Shown: positions 1-9,867, counted from the first letter of the stretch. The stretch: 64,000 nucleotides of DNA from Silicimonas sp. (GCA_022820365.1 JAJEFO010000004.1:1-64000), one strand, 5' to 3'. Numbers and translations are program-made. Notes: generated by a model not told the origin, from the letters alone.

Positions 1-2
1 AC

Positions 3-392
3 CCGCGCGACCTGGTCGTCCAGTACCGCAGGCTGTCCGAGATCGAGGCCTGCTTCCGCGCCAACAAGCACGACCTGAGGATCAGGCCGGTCTTCCACCG
101 CAAGGAGCGCCGGGTGCGGGCGCACATCGCCATCTGCTACATGGCCTTCTGCTGCCTCCAGCACGTGCGCCACCGGCTGGCGGCCCACGGGGACCGGATG
201 AGCCCGGACCGGATCCGGCGGGCGCTGAACGACCTGCAGATCGGCATCCTGCACGATGCCAGGCGGTCGCGGACGTTCGGCCTGCCAAGCGCGGCGTCGT
301 CCGACGCGCGAAAAATCTACCGCACGCTGGGGCTGAAGTGGAACCCGGCGCCGTTCGCCTACGAGCGACGGGAGCGGAAGAAGCCGAGCTGA
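3..392 (+). mobile_element. C-terminal part of an IS4-superfamily (IS1634-like) DDE transposase, cut by window edge
   Basis: The open frame runs in from the left edge (first full codon at base 3) and gives 129 residues before TGA. Near its start it shows a tyrosine, arginines, a glutamate and a lysine arranged as in the YREK signature of IS4-superfamily transposases (Y-x6-E-x6-K spacing), followed by a conserved stretch around AHIAICYMAF. The glutamate would be the third catalytic acid of the DDE triad; the two aspartates lie outside the window. A GTG at 114 is not a credible start because the homologous part begins upstream. The downstream 50-60 bases may hold the right end of the element. 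Whether the copy is intact cannot be judged here. Confidence 0.72.
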
Positions 393-442
393 CGGGCCGA
401 CCGGCCCGGACCGCGGCGCCGGGAGCGCCGAAATGTAGTGCC

Positions 443-454
443 CTTTCGCGAAAG
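443..454. repeat. Perfect 12-bp palindrome after the transposase, candidate IS end
   Basis: CTTTCGCGAAAG is a perfect palindrome inside a slightly longer imperfect one (CCC...GGG flanks), about 50 bases after the transposase stop. Position suggests the terminal repeat or terminator of the insertion sequence, but the matching left end is outside the window. The rest of 393-749 holds no gene I recognise; the open frames there (for example 506-757) show no protein-like features. Confidence 0.3.
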
Positions 455-749
455 CGGGCTCAATGATTTCAGACACTTGCGCGCGAAAACGTCTGAACTC
501 TAGAAATGGAGGCAACCGCTGCTTCCCGGACCAGCAATTCGTCAGAGGCATTGCAGGCACTTTGGCGGGCCATGATGCGCATTTGCGGCGCTGAAGACGA
601 CTTTGCATGCTCGACTGTCTGGGTTCACTTGGACCTCCCAAGGATGTTGGAACATGACTTGGCGACGCCCGGCCAAGTTTCTTGCCAAGCCGAATGCTCT
701 CGAAAAGACGGCAAAGGTCTTGGCATGCCATTGCCAGTACAAGCCAGTG

Positions 750-2354
750 TCAGCTGATCGCGACAGCCTTTACGGCGCTGTCGATATGAGCCTCGTACTG
801 CTCAAAGTTCTTTGCGAACATCTCGATCAGTTTCTTCGCTTGCGCGTCGTAGGCCGCACCGTCGTCCCATGTCCGGCGTGGATCCAGCAGGATGTCAGGC
901 ACGGCACTTGCCGTCACGCTGACGGGCACCTCGAAGCCGAAGTTCACGTCCTTGCGGAATTGCGAGTGTTCAAGCGAGCCATCAAGCACGGCTGACAGGA
1001 GCGCTCGGGTCGCCATGATCGGCATGCGTGAGCCGATTCCGTAGGCTCCGCCTGTCCAGCCTGTATTGACCAGCCAGCAGGTTGTGCCGTGACGGGCGAT
1101 CCTTTCGCGCAGCAATGCTCCGTAGGTTTCAGGACGTCTTGGCATGAACGGTGCGCCAAAGCATGTTGAAAACGTAGGCTCAGGCTCCGTAACCCCGCGC
1201 TCCGTGCCAGCGACCTTTGACGTGAAGCCCGACAGGAAGTGGTACATGGCCTGCGCAGGAGTCAGGCGCGCGATCGGCGGAAGGATCCCGAAGGCGTCGC
1301 AAGTCAGCATGACCACGTTCTTTGGGTGGCCGCCTAGAGCGGACTCCGACGCGTTGGGAACGTAATTCATCGGATAGGCGCAACGCATGTTGGCGGTGAG
1401 GCTGTCGTCGCCGAAATCGAGTTCCTTGGTCTCGAGGTCAAAGACCATGTTCTCGATGACGGTGCCGAACTTGAAGCACGTGTCATAGATTTCCGGCTCG
1501 GCCTCGCGGTTCAGGTTTATGGTCTTGGCGTAGCAGCCGCCTTCGAAATTGAAGATTCCCCGATCCGACCATCCATGCTCGTCGTCACCTATCAGTACGC
1601 GGCTCGGATCTGCCGAGAGAGTAGTCTTGCCCGTGCCCGAAAGCCCGAAGAACACCGCTGAATCGATCTGGTTTCCGACTGCATGGCTGGCCGAGCAGTG
1701 CATCGGCATCACGCCCTTATCGGGCAGGATGTAGTTGAGAATGGAGAACACGGACTTCTTGTTTTCACCTGCATATTCGGTCCCGCCGATGAGAACGATC
1801 TTCTGCTCGAGATCCATCGCGATGACCGTTTCGGTCCGGCAGTCATGCCGTTTCGGGTCGGCCCGGAACGACGGGCAGTTGATGACCGTGAATTCCGGTG
1901 AGAAACTGTCGAGCTCGTCCCTGTAGGGGCGCCGAAGCATGTGCCGGATGAAGAGGGAATGCCAAGCAAGCTCGGTCACGATTCTGACATCGAGCCGATG
2001 CGCGTTGTCGGCGCCTGCATACAGGTCCTGCACGAAATAGTCGCGACCTTTCATGTTTGCCAGCATGTCGGCATGCAGACGCGCGAAGCCCTCCGGCGAA
2101 ATTGCGCGGGTGTTTTCCCACCAGATGCTCTGCTCGACCGATGACGTCTTCACGATATGCTTGTCCTGCGGAGATCGGCCGGTGTACTTGCCCGTGTTGA
2201 CCAGCAACGTCCCGCCTTGGCCAAGCGTTCCTTCTTCGCGGCAAAGCGCGTGCTGGATCAGATCCGGCTCCATCAGGTTGTAGTGGACAGATCCCAGATC
2301 GTTGATTCCGTGCGCTTCAAGCGTCATTCGCGGATTGACGCGACCTTGGTTCAT
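750..2354 (-). CDS. pckA: Phosphoenolpyruvate carboxykinase (ATP)
   Basis: Converts oxaloacetate plus ATP to PEP and CO2, the first committed step of gluconeogenesis in the cytoplasm. The 534-residue product is the usual length for the ATP-dependent class. It has the family P-loop GLSGTGKT at about 237-244, the DDEHGW kinase-2 motif at about 257-262, and the TGRSPQDK substrate loop near 58-65. I place the start at the ATG at 2354 (MNQGRVNP...), as in relatives, with AAGGA about 10 bases upstream; an ATG at 2378 lacks a ribosome site. It is transcribed divergently from the hprK-rapZ-PTS genes, the usual neighbourhood in alphaproteobacteria, except that chvI/chvG are not present. Confidence 0.96.
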   Translation of the reverse strand: MNQGRVNPRMTLEAHGINDLGSVHYNLMEPDLIQHALCREEGTLGQGGTLLVNTGKYTGRSPQDKHIVKTSSVEQSIWWENTRAISPEGFARLHADMLANMKGRDYFVQDLYAGADNAHRLDVRIVTELAWHSLFIRHMLRRPYRDELDSFSPEFTVINCPSFRADPKRHDCRTETVIAMDLEQKIVLIGGTEYAGENKKSVFSILNYILPDKGVMPMHCSASHAVGNQIDSAVFFGLSGTGKTTLSADPSRVLIGDDEHGWSDRGIFNFEGGCYAKTINLNREAEPEIYDTCFKFGTVIENMVFDLETKELDFGDDSLTANMRCAYPMNYVPNASESALGGHPKNVVMLTCDAFGILPPIARLTPAQAMYHFLSGFTSKVAGTERGVTEPEPTFSTCFGAPFMPRRPETYGALLRERIARHGTTCWLVNTGWTGGAYGIGSRMPIMATRALLSAVLDGSLEHSQFRKDVNFGFEVPVSVTASAVPDILLDPRRTWDDGAAYDAQAKKLIEMFAKNFEQYEAHIDSAVKAVAIS

Positions 2355-2858
2355 TTTACTCAGATCCTTCGGCTGCATGCGTGGTGAAATGGGCGACCGA
2401 CGCGCTTCATATCCGATTCATTGGCACGATTCCGGTTGCGTGAACAGGACGGATTGGCTCAGTTAGCGATACCAACCGATTGATTTTTCGGGGTTAGCGC
2501 CAACATCTTGGTGCAGTTGAAGTGCCATCGCGGACTCTGTTGCAGGTAAAGCTCGCCATGGCAGAGATACGGGACGGCCAACTAGGCCGCGTCCATCAGG
2601 ATCACATTGCTGTTGAACAACTCGAAGACAGCCACGAATATGTCAGGCGTGCGGCGCAGCGGTTCGCGATGCGCTGCACGCCTAGTGTCCTGGAGAGCCA
2701 AAGGATCGACTCATGCTCTGGACAGAGCCAAGCAGTAGCAATTCTTGGAGTCTGCTGTCGGGATTCAATGCTTGCCCTGCATCGTGCCTTGGTGCGCCCG
2801 ATTGCGCCCGGACCTTGCGTTCGCGACAGCTTCCTTTCTGAGGCCGGGTCTCGTGCGC

Positions 2859-3278
2859 ATGGGAGACAGGTCCACTCTCATGCACGGCACCGCTGTTGCG
2901 TTGAATTCGGCGGGGCTCTTGATCACGGGCCAGGCCGGTGCCGGGAAGTCCAGCCTTGCACTAGAGCTGATGGCGCTCGGAGCCTCTCTCGTTGCCGACG
3001 ACCAGGTCGTTCTGACCAGAAAGCCCGAGGGGCTGCTGATGTCCGCTCCAACGACGCTCGAAGGCAAGATCGAGGCGAGGGGCATCGGCATATTGAAGTG
3101 CGATGCAACCCCGGCTTGGCTGCGCATCGTCGTCGACATGGATCATGCCGAAACGAGACGCCTGCCCGAACTGCTGGAAATCGCGATCTCCGGCGAACGC
3201 GTTCGCCTCATTCGAAGGGTTGAGACCCCGGCATTCGCCTCTATGCTGTATGTCCTTCTCAAAGGGGGATTGGAGTGA
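2859..3278 (+). CDS. hprK: HPr kinase/phosphorylase, short alphaproteobacterial form
   Basis: Phosphorylates the regulatory serine of HPr, linking carbon and nitrogen status to PTS regulation. About 139 residues, less than half the Firmicutes enzyme, because alphaproteobacterial HprK lacks the N-terminal domain. The P-loop GQAGAGKS lies at 24-31 and LVADDQV follows with the expected acidic residues. The open frame extends upstream to 2745 but that extension is not protein-like. The start is either ATG 2859 or ATG 2880 (MHGTAVAL, the more usual N-terminus of relatives). It overlaps rapZ by 4 bases (GTGA), so translation is probably coupled. Confidence 0.88.
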   Translation: MGDRSTLMHGTAVALNSAGLLITGQAGAGKSSLALELMALGASLVADDQVVLTRKPEGLLMSAPTTLEGKIEARGIGILKCDATPAWLRIVVDMDHAETRRLPELLEIAISGERVRLIRRVETPAFASMLYVLLKGGLE

Positions 3279-4189
3279 CGGCCAATTCGGGATCCAGCGC
3301 GCGAACGCGGGCTGTTCTGGTGACCGGCGCCTCCGGGGCCGGACGAACGGAGGCTACGCACGCGTTGGAGGACCTGGGCTATGAAATCATCGACAACATG
3401 CCGCTGTCTCTCCTGCCGCGGGTGTTTGAAGGGCCATCTTCGATGCCGCCTCTTGCCTTGGGAATTGACGTGCGCAACAGGGACTTCTCGGTGGACACAG
3501 TGGTCGCAGTACTGGACCGCATTGCGTCGGAAGCCGACATAGAAGCCGAGCTCCTATTCCTTGACTGCCGCTCCGAAGTTCTCGTGCGCCGGTATTCCGA
3601 GACACGAAGGCGTCATCCGCTTGCCCCCTCGGAAACTCCCGAGATCGGCATCGATCGCGAGATGGAACTCCTGATCCCGATACGGGAGCGCGCGGATCAT
3701 CTGATCGACACGTCCGACATGACGCCACACGACCTGAAGGCCGAGATCGAACGGCGTTTCGGACGGGACGGCTCCGGCATACTGGCCCTTTCCGTCGAGA
3801 GTTTCTCCTACAAGCGCGGTCTTCCGCGCGGCGTGGACATGATCTTTGACACAAGGTTCCTTGCAAACCCGCACTGGCAGGAAGACCTACGCGACCTCGA
3901 CGGGCGTGACGAGCGCGTGGCGGCCTATGTAGGATGCGATCCGCGCTATTCTGGTTTCTTCGAGGCGCTTGAGACAATGCTCCTTGACCTGCTTCCTGCA
4001 TTCAAGGAGGAAGGCAAGACATACTTGTCGATCGGGCTCGGCTGCACCGGCGGACGGCACAGGTCAGTTGCCGTTGCGGAAAGGCTCGCGAGTGCCCTTG
4101 CACGGAAAGGGTGGCAGGTGTCCACGCGCCACCGGGAACTGGAACGACTGGGTCAGGGTCTGTGGTCATCCGCGGAGAAGAAAGCGTGA
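3275..4189 (+). CDS. rapZ: RapZ/YvcJ family nucleotide-binding protein
   Basis: RapZ proteins bind RNA and nucleotide; in enterobacteria RapZ tunes GlmS levels through small RNAs, while the role in alphaproteobacteria is less clear. The 304-residue product has a P-loop at 18-25 (GASGAGRT, arginine where classic Walker A has lysine, a substitution I recall in rhodobacterial homologues), the LEDLGYEIIDNMPL segment, and the C-terminal signature SIGLGCTGGRHRSV. GTG start overlaps the hprK stop, and its own stop overlaps the next gene by 4 bases, so the run behaves as one translation-coupled operon. Confidence 0.92.
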   Translation: MTANSGSSARTRAVLVTGASGAGRTEATHALEDLGYEIIDNMPLSLLPRVFEGPSSMPPLALGIDVRNRDFSVDTVVAVLDRIASEADIEAELLFLDCRSEVLVRRYSETRRRHPLAPSETPEIGIDREMELLIPIRERADHLIDTSDMTPHDLKAEIERRFGRDGSGILALSVESFSYKRGLPRGVDMIFDTRFLANPHWQEDLRDLDGRDERVAAYVGCDPRYSGFFEALETMLLDLLPAFKEEGKTYLSIGLGCTGGRHRSVAVAERLASALARKGWQVSTRHRELERLGQGLWSSAEKKA

Positions 4190-4581
4190 TTGGCATAGTA
4201 ATAGTGGCGCATGGAGGCTTGGCGCGGGAATACCTGGCCGCAGTCGAACATGTCGTTGGCAAGCAGAACGGCATGTGCGCCATCCCGATCGAGCCGGAAC
4301 ATGACCGGGAGGCCAAGCAGAACGAGATTTGCGCAGCTGCCGATGACGTGGATTCCGGTGATGGCGTGATCGTCGTGACGGACATGTTCGGTGGTTCTCC
4401 GTCAAACCTCTCGCTCAGGGCCTGCAATTCGTCCAACAGGAAGATTCTCTACGGAGCCAACCTTCCCATGCTGATCAAGCTCGCCAAGCTTAGGCACGTC
4501 TCCCTGGATCACGCGGCCACGGCAGCCCTGTCCGCGGGGCGCAAGTACATCGACAGCTTCGAGGGCGGCGGCGCTGCCTGA
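4186..4581 (+). CDS. manX: PTS mannose-type EIIA domain protein
   Basis: A single-domain EIIA-Man protein of 131 residues. The phosphoryl-accepting histidine is His9 in IVIVAHGGLA, and the TDMFGGSPSN segment typical of the fold is present. No EIIB/C sugar permease is nearby, so this is probably part of a regulatory phosphorelay (PtsP or EI, HPr, EIIA) and not a sugar transporter. The start is the GTG at 4186, giving the GTGA overlap with rapZ; the longer frame from 4111 reads through rapZ and is not real. The symbol follows use for rhizobial homologues and is only a label. Confidence 0.88.
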   Translation: MIGIVIVAHGGLAREYLAAVEHVVGKQNGMCAIPIEPEHDREAKQNEICAAADDVDSGDGVIVVTDMFGGSPSNLSLRACNSSNRKILYGANLPMLIKLAKLRHVSLDHAATAALSAGRKYIDSFEGGGAA

Positions 4582-4587
4582 CATGCC

Positions 4588-4866
4588 ATGGATGATCCCG
4601 TGACGCGAATCCTGACGATCGTGAATGAAAAGGGCCTTCATGCCCGCGCCTCCGCAAGACTCGCCGAACTCGTTGAGGGATTCGACGCCGAGGCAACGGT
4701 GTCGAAGGACGGCATGAGCGTGACGGGCGACAGCATCATGGGCCTCCTGATGCTCGCAGCGTCCCGTGGGACCTCGATAACGGTTGCGACCACGGGGGCG
4801 GAAGCGAAGGCGCTGGCCGAAGCGATCGAGGCCCTGGTGGCCGGCGGCTTTGGGGAGGAAGTGTAG
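4588..4866 (+). CDS. ptsH: Phosphocarrier protein HPr
   Basis: Small cytoplasmic phosphocarrier of 92 residues. The EI-phosphorylated histidine is His18 in GLHARAS. The regulatory serine region is Ser49 in GDSIMGLLML, which matches the HprK target and so pairs functionally with the kinase three genes upstream. ATG start at 4588, six bases after the EIIA stop. It ends 8 bases before the stop of the convergent hbd gene, leaving no room for separate terminators. Confidence 0.95.
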   Translation: MDDPVTRILTIVNEKGLHARASARLAELVEGFDAEATVSKDGMSVTGDSIMGLLMLAASRGTSITVATTGAEAKALAEAIEALVAGGFGEEV

Positions 4867-4874
4867 CGGCTGCG

Positions 4875-5750
4875 CTACCTCGTCGGCGTCGGGGGGTCTT
4901 CCCTGTAGTCGTAGAATCCGCGCTCTGTCTTTCTGCCAAGCCATCCGGCCTCGACATACTTTGTCAGTAGCGGGCAAGGCCGGTACTTTGTGTCTGCCAA
5001 GCCGTCGTGAAGCACGTTCATGATCGCAAGGCAGGTGTCCAGACCGATGAAGTCCGCGAGCTGCAACGGCCCCATCGGGTGGTTGGTTCCCAGCTTCATC
5101 GCAGAATCGATCGAGGCGACGGAACCCACGCCCTCGTAGAGCGTGTAAACCGCCTCGTTAATCATCGGCATCAGGATCCGGTTCACGATGAAGGCTGGGA
5201 AATCCTCCGCGGTGGCGGAAGTTTTCCCCAGCCGCTCGACCACCTTCTTCAACGTCTGATATGTCTGGTCGTCAGTGGCGATGCCGCGGATGAGCTCCAC
5301 GAGCTGCATGACCGGCACCGGGTTCATGAAGTGGAATCCCATAAACCTCTCGGGGCGATCGGTTCGGCTGGCCAGCCGGGTGATCGAGATCGAAGATGTG
5401 TTCGACGTCAGGATCGTGTTTTGTCCGAGATGCGGAACAAGATCCTCGAAGATAGCGACCTTCACGGATTCGCGCTCCGTGGCGGACTCGATGATCAGGT
5501 CGGTTGCGCCGAGATCCGCAAGAGTCATGGTGGTCGAGATGCGCTTGAGCGCCGCCTCGGCATCCTTCTTCGTGATCCTGCCGCTGATGACTTGGCGCGC
5601 GAGGTTGGTCTCGACAAGCTGGAGCGCGCGTTCAATCGCGCCGCGATCGATGTCGTTCAGGACGACATCGAATCCGGCCAGAGCAAAGACGTGGGCAATT
5701 CCGTTTCCCATCTGTCCCGCGCCGACCACGCCTACGCTGCTGATGTTCAT
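4875..5750 (-). CDS. hbd: 3-hydroxybutyryl-CoA dehydrogenase
   Basis: Oxidises (S)-3-hydroxybutyryl-CoA with NAD(P); used in butyrate or polyhydroxybutyrate-linked metabolism and beta-oxidation. The 291-residue product starts with a Rossmann fold (GAGQMG at 10-15) and carries the catalytic histidine at 140 in HFMNPVPVMQLVEL, plus the C-terminal NHPMGPLQLADFIGLD motif. The true start is ATG 5750; the frame open to 6020 overlaps the etfA end and is not conserved in character. It lies third in the minus-strand order etfB-etfA-hbd, linking it to electron transfer flavoprotein. Confidence 0.94.
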   Translation of the reverse strand: MNISSVGVVGAGQMGNGIAHVFALAGFDVVLNDIDRGAIERALQLVETNLARQVISGRITKKDAEAALKRISTTMTLADLGATDLIIESATERESVKVAIFEDLVPHLGQNTILTSNTSSISITRLASRTDRPERFMGFHFMNPVPVMQLVELIRGIATDDQTYQTLKKVVERLGKTSATAEDFPAFIVNRILMPMINEAVYTLYEGVGSVASIDSAMKLGTNHPMGPLQLADFIGLDTCLAIMNVLHDGLADTKYRPCPLLTKYVEAGWLGRKTERGFYDYREDPPTPTR

Positions 5751-5955
5751 TGGCACCTCAAGAGCTTGTCCGCGTCCGCGAGACCATAGGCGCACGAACG
5801 AACCCTGCGCAAGCCCGTGAGGTGCATGAAGCACTGTCCTGTGCTCGGACAAATTGCACTTTCCGATTGCGGAATCGGGGTTTGCAGTGGTCCTGCGAAC
5901 ACATGCTGCATGCCTTCGAATCGCACGGATCCTGGCTTCTGCGAGGCGTGTTCGT

Positions 5956-6882
5956 TCAGAGCTTATCCACGAGTTCGGGTACGGCGGTGAACAGGTCCGC
6001 AACCAGGCCGTAATCCGCAACCTGGAAGATCGGAGCTTCCTCGTCCTTGTTGATGGCGACGATGACTTTCGAATCCTTCATGCCCGCCAGGTGCTGGATC
6101 GCGCCCGAGATTCCGACGGCAACATAGAGGTCAGGGGCAACCACCTTGCCGGTTTGCCCAACCTGCCAGTCGTTCGGGGCATATCCTGAATCGACGGCCG
6201 CCCGCGATGCACCGACGGCCGCGCCAAGCTTGTCGGCTAGTTTCTCGATCAGCGCGAAGTCCTCCTCCGAACCAACGCCCCGGCCGCCCGAGACGACAAT
6301 TCCCGCACTTGTCAGTTCGGGCCGGTCGCTTGCGGCACCCCTGTCCTCGACCCATTCGGAGATGCCGGGGTTCCCGGCCGCGGCAATGGACTCGATCGGA
6401 GCCGGGCCGCCTTCTCCCGCCGCGTCAAAGGTGGAGGTCCGTATCGAGACGACCTTGGTCGCGTCGCACGAACGGACCGTCTGGATCGCGTTGCCTGCAT
6501 AGATCGGCCGCTCGAACGTGTCGGCGTCGACGACTCCGGAAATGTCCGGGATCACCATGACGTCGAGGAGCGCCGCCACGCGCGGAAGGACGTTCTTTGC
6601 ATCGGTCGTGGCCGGAGCCACGATGTGGCTGTAGTCCCCAGACAGAGAGACGATCAGCGCCGCGGTCGGTTCGGCCATCCGGTGCCCGAGAACCGGATCC
6701 TCGGCGACCAGAACCTTGGAGACACCGTCAACCTTCGCGACGGCCTCGCCAGCTGACGACGCGGCCGCGCCGGCGCAGAGAGCGGTAACTTCGCCCAAGG
6801 GACGTGCAGCGGCGACGGCTTTCGCCGTTGCATCGAGGTTGAGTTCACCGTCGGTGACTTCTGCCAGAAGAAGGACTGCCAT
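5956..6882 (-). CDS. etfA: Electron transfer flavoprotein alpha subunit
   Basis: FAD-carrying alpha subunit of ETF, which takes electrons from acyl-CoA and other dehydrogenases and passes them to ETF-ubiquinone oxidoreductase. 308 residues, normal for the family. The FAD-binding C-terminal domain is recognisable from [12 protein letters not shown] through [13 protein letters not shown] and [12 protein letters not shown]. It overlaps the etfB stop by one base, so the two subunits are probably translated together. A TTATCCACG string at 5963 resembles a DnaA box but encodes the last residues of this protein. Confidence 0.96.
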   Translation of the reverse strand: MAVLLLAEVTDGELNLDATAKAVAAARPLGEVTALCAGAAASSAGEAVAKVDGVSKVLVAEDPVLGHRMAEPTAALIVSLSGDYSHIVAPATTDAKNVLPRVAALLDVMVIPDISGVVDADTFERPIYAGNAIQTVRSCDATKVVSIRTSTFDAAGEGGPAPIESIAAAGNPGISEWVEDRGAASDRPELTSAGIVVSGGRGVGSEEDFALIEKLADKLGAAVGASRAAVDSGYAPNDWQVGQTGKVVAPDLYVAVGISGAIQHLAGMKDSKVIVAINKDEEAPIFQVADYGLVADLFTAVPELVDKL

Positions 6883-7640
6883 CAGATCGCTCCCGCTTCC
6901 TTGAGTTTCGTGACGAGTTCGTCGACCGAACCCACGATTTCGCCGGCCTTCCGCGCGTCGGGCTCGGTGGTCGAGACGATCTCGAGCCTCGGGCTTGCAT
7001 CGACGCCGTAGTCGGCGGGCTTCCTTTCGTCCATGGGCTTCTTCTTTGCTCTCATGATGTTCGGCAGCGAGGCGTAGCGCGGTTCGTTCATTCGCAGATC
7101 CACCGTCACGATGGCAGGCAAGTCGACCTTGATGATCTGCAGTCCGCCGTCGACCTCGCGGGTGACCATCGCGCTGTCGCCATCAATGTTCAGTTCGGAT
7201 GCAAACGTGGCCTGCGGCCAGCCGGTCAGGGCTGCAAGCATCTGCCCGGTTGCATTCATGTCGTTGTCGATGGCCTGCTTGCCGCAGATGACGAGGCCTG
7301 GCTGCTCCTCTTCGATTACGCCCGCGAGGAGCTTCGCGACGGCAAGTGGCTCGATGTCTGTGTGCACGTCTTCGGCTGCGACGATCAGGATCGCCCGGTC
7401 CGCTCCCATTGCAAGCGCGGTTCGGAGCGTTTCCTGGGCCTGCTGCACGCCGACGGACACCGCGATTATTTCTTCGGCCCTTCCGGCCTCCTTGAGTCGG
7501 ATCGCCTCCTCGACGGCAATTTCGTCGAACGGGTTCATCGACATCTTGACGTTTGCAAGATCGACGCCGCTGCCGTCCGCCTTCACCCGGACCTTCACGT
7601 TGTAGTCGATCACGCGCTTAACAGGCACAAGCACCTTCAT
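6882..7640 (-). CDS. etfB: Electron transfer flavoprotein beta subunit
   Basis: AMP-binding beta subunit of ETF, 252 residues. The N-terminus [20 protein letters not shown] and the segment [21 protein letters not shown] are family hallmarks, as is the recognition-loop region near [18 protein letters not shown]. First gene of the minus-strand etfB-etfA-hbd group, with its promoter presumably in 7641-8025. That 385-base gap, between this gene and the rhodanese-dnaA pair reading the other way, holds no gene I recognise. Confidence 0.96.
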   Translation of the reverse strand: MKVLVPVKRVIDYNVKVRVKADGSGVDLANVKMSMNPFDEIAVEEAIRLKEAGRAEEIIAVSVGVQQAQETLRTALAMGADRAILIVAAEDVHTDIEPLAVAKLLAGVIEEEQPGLVICGKQAIDNDMNATGQMLAALTGWPQATFASELNIDGDSAMVTREVDGGLQIIKVDLPAIVTVDLRMNEPRYASLPNIMRAKKKPMDERKPADYGVDASPRLEIVSTTEPDARKAGEIVGSVDELVTKLKEAGAI

Positions 7641-8025
7641 TCGCAGGGCTCCCTACTTGAGATTTGCGCAGGGTTTATCGGAGCGGCTCCGCATTGGACA
7701 GAGCAAAATCGACATCCCAGGCCAAGGACGCGTCGCCTGGAGCGGGTGCGACCCGAACCTGCGCGAAGTGCGCGGCCGCCCTTGGGTCCTTGCGCGCTGG
7801 CCGTGCGCGACATGGCATCCAATGACCGGGAGATTCGGCGAATCGCTGCGTTCCGAACGGCATCTCGGCTGCCTGAGCACGTGCTGATCGCCTCTTCGAA
7901 AAAAAAGAATCGGGAAATGTCTTGGGGTTTGCAGGAGTCAAGTGCAAAGGATGGTTGATTGCTACCCGTTCTGCCGTCTAGCTTGTAACGAGCGATTCAC
8001 GTCGTCCTTTGGGGGGGAAGGTTTG

Positions 8026-8469
8026 ATGGGACAGGGCAGCTGCGTCGGGGAAGTCGATCCTGACGAAGCGTGGCAAATCCTGGAGAGGGAAGAGTCAGCC
8101 CGTCTTGTCGATGTCAGGACCCGTGCAGAATGGAATTTCGTCGGCACGCCTGACACAGGGGAATTGGGAAAGACGCCGATCCTGATCGAGTGGTCATCCT
8201 ATCCCGACATGACCGTGAACCCGGCTTTTGCCGACGAGGTCGAGGAAGCGGTCGGCTCCGATGCGATCGGACCCCTCCTCTTTCTCTGCCGATCGGGCGT
8301 ACGGTCATTGAAGGCCGCAACAGTGGTTGCTGATCACTATGCCCGACAGGGCCGATCAGTTTCCTGCCTGAACGTTTCCGAGGGTTTCGAGGGTGACGTG
8401 GACGCGTCTGGACAACGGGGCCGCCAGTTTGGCTGGAAGGCGCGGGGGCTGGCATGGCGCCAGTCGTGA
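8026..8469 (+). CDS. Rhodanese-like domain protein upstream of dnaA
   Basis: A single rhodanese domain of 147 residues. LVDVRTRAEW near residue 30 is the conserved first half, and Cys88 in FLCRSGVRS is the persulfide-carrying active-site cysteine. Substrate unknown; members serve as sulfur carriers or phosphatase-like proteins. The ATG at 8026 has GGGGGAAG about 7 bases upstream and is chosen over the frame start at 7942. The gap to dnaA is 24 bases, so the two may share a promoter. Confidence 0.85.
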   Translation: MGQGSCVGEVDPDEAWQILEREESARLVDVRTRAEWNFVGTPDTGELGKTPILIEWSSYPDMTVNPAFADEVEEAVGSDAIGPLLFLCRSGVRSLKAATVVADHYARQGRSVSCLNVSEGFEGDVDASGQRGRQFGWKARGLAWRQS

Positions 8470-8493
8470 AGCAAGGGACGCTGCGGGCAAATT

Positions 8494-9855
8494 ATGACCA
8501 AGAAATCCTGGGAAGAGATACGACAGAACCTGATATCAGCCGTTGGCAAGAGCAATTACACGAACTGGATCGAACCGCTTGAATTCGCGCGGATCGAAGG
8601 CGGCGTCGCCAAGTTCCACGTGCCGACCACCTTCATGGGCAACTGGGTGCTTCGGAATTTCGGGGACCACATCCTGCGTGAATTGACCAAGTCCGGGAAC
8701 AAGGTGACACGTGTCGAGTTTGCGGTCCTGGAGACTGCGAGACCGGCTCGGAAGCGCGCGGCCAAGTCGAAGGACAAGTCGGCAAGTGCCATGGCCGGGC
8801 AAGTCGGCGGCGAAGTGCCCGGTGCACCGCTCGATGCGCGCTTCACGTTCGAAAGCTTTGTCGTCGGCAAGCCGAACGAACTGGCGCACGCGGCGGCCCG
8901 CAGGGTGGCAAAGGGCGGTGCCGCGACGTTCAACCCGCTCTTTCTCTACGGCGGCGTTGGCCTGGGGAAGACGCACCTGATGCAGGCAATTGCCTGGGAA
9001 CTGCGCAAGCGATCGTCCGGATTGCACGTCGTGTACCTTTCGGCGGAGCAATTCATGTACAGGTTTGTCCAGGCCCTTCGCGACAAGGACATGATTGCGT
9101 TCAAGCAGCTCTTTCGTTCAGTCGACGTCCTGATGATCGACGATGTCCAGTTCATCGCTGGCAAGGACGCGACGCAGGAAGAGTTCTTTCACACGTTCAA
9201 CGCCCTGGTTGACCAGAAACGACAGATCATCGTGAGCTCCGACAGCGCTCCCACGGACATCGACGGGATAGATGACCGGATCGTGAGCCGACTGCAGTCG
9301 GGGCTCGTTGTGGACGTGCATCCTACCAATTACGAACTTCGGCTTGGCATACTCCAGCAAAAGGTCGAGCAGTTTTCCGAGCAGTTCCCAAACCTGGGGA
9401 TGCAGGAAGGCGTTCTAGAATTCCTGGCGCATCGAATCTCCAGCAACGTGCGCGTGCTTGAGGGAGCCTTGATGCGCCTCTTTGCATTTGCATCGCTGGT
9501 CGGTCGCGAGATCACGATGGAACTGACGCAGGACTGCCTGTCGGACGTGCTGCGCGCGTCGGATCGCAAGATCACGGTCGAGGAAATCCAGCGCAAGGTC
9601 AGCGAGCACTTCAACATCCGCCTCTCGGACCTGATTGGTCCGAAGCGCGTCCGCACCTTCGCTCGCCCGCGTCAGATCGCCATGTATCTCTCGAAACAGC
9701 TCACTTCCCGCTCGCTGCCCGAGATCGGCCGTCGGTTTGGAGGGCGCGACCACACCACGATCATGCACGGGGTTCGCAGGATCGAGGAATTGAAGCAGAA
9801 GGACAGCCAGATCGCTGACCACGTGGAACTCCTGCGCCGCTCGCTGGAGGCTTGA
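8494..9855 (+). CDS. dnaA: Chromosomal replication initiator protein DnaA
   Basis: Binds DnaA boxes at the origin and opens the duplex. 453 residues with all four domains: helicase-contact domain I (about 1-75), a short lysine/alanine linker (about 82-115), the AAA+ domain with Walker A GGVGLGKT at 153-160 and Walker B MIDDVQF near 214-220, and the C-terminal DNA-binding domain with the DnaA signature GGRDHTTIMHGVRRIEE. It is followed after 12 bases by a permease gene before dnaN, an unusual intruder. I saw no cluster of DnaA boxes upstream, and in many alphaproteobacteria the origin is elsewhere. Confidence 0.97.
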   Translation: MTKKSWEEIRQNLISAVGKSNYTNWIEPLEFARIEGGVAKFHVPTTFMGNWVLRNFGDHILRELTKSGNKVTRVEFAVLETARPARKRAAKSKDKSASAMAGQVGGEVPGAPLDARFTFESFVVGKPNELAHAAARRVAKGGAATFNPLFLYGGVGLGKTHLMQAIAWELRKRSSGLHVVYLSAEQFMYRFVQALRDKDMIAFKQLFRSVDVLMIDDVQFIAGKDATQEEFFHTFNALVDQKRQIIVSSDSAPTDIDGIDDRIVSRLQSGLVVDVHPTNYELRLGILQQKVEQFSEQFPNLGMQEGVLEFLAHRISSNVRVLEGALMRLFAFASLVGREITMELTQDCLSDVLRASDRKITVEEIQRKVSEHFNIRLSDLIGPKRVRTFARPRQIAMYLSKQLTSRSLPEIGRRFGGRDHTTIMHGVRRIEELKQKDSQIADHVELLRRSLEA

Positions 9856-9867
9856 CGGGCGCACGAG

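Noticed and set aside
506-757. Small plus-strand frame downstream of pckA
   Set aside because: No ribosome site, no recognisable domain, and it overlaps the pckA 3' end.
2522-3223. A 233-codon plus-strand frame over the hprK region
   Set aside because: It overlaps hprK in another frame, is arginine/histidine-rich and shows no domain, as expected for a shadow in GC-rich DNA.
5963-5971. TTATCCACG, resembling a DnaA box near dnaA
   Set aside because: Single 8/9 match inside the last codons of etfA, with no cluster of further boxes; not evidence of an origin.
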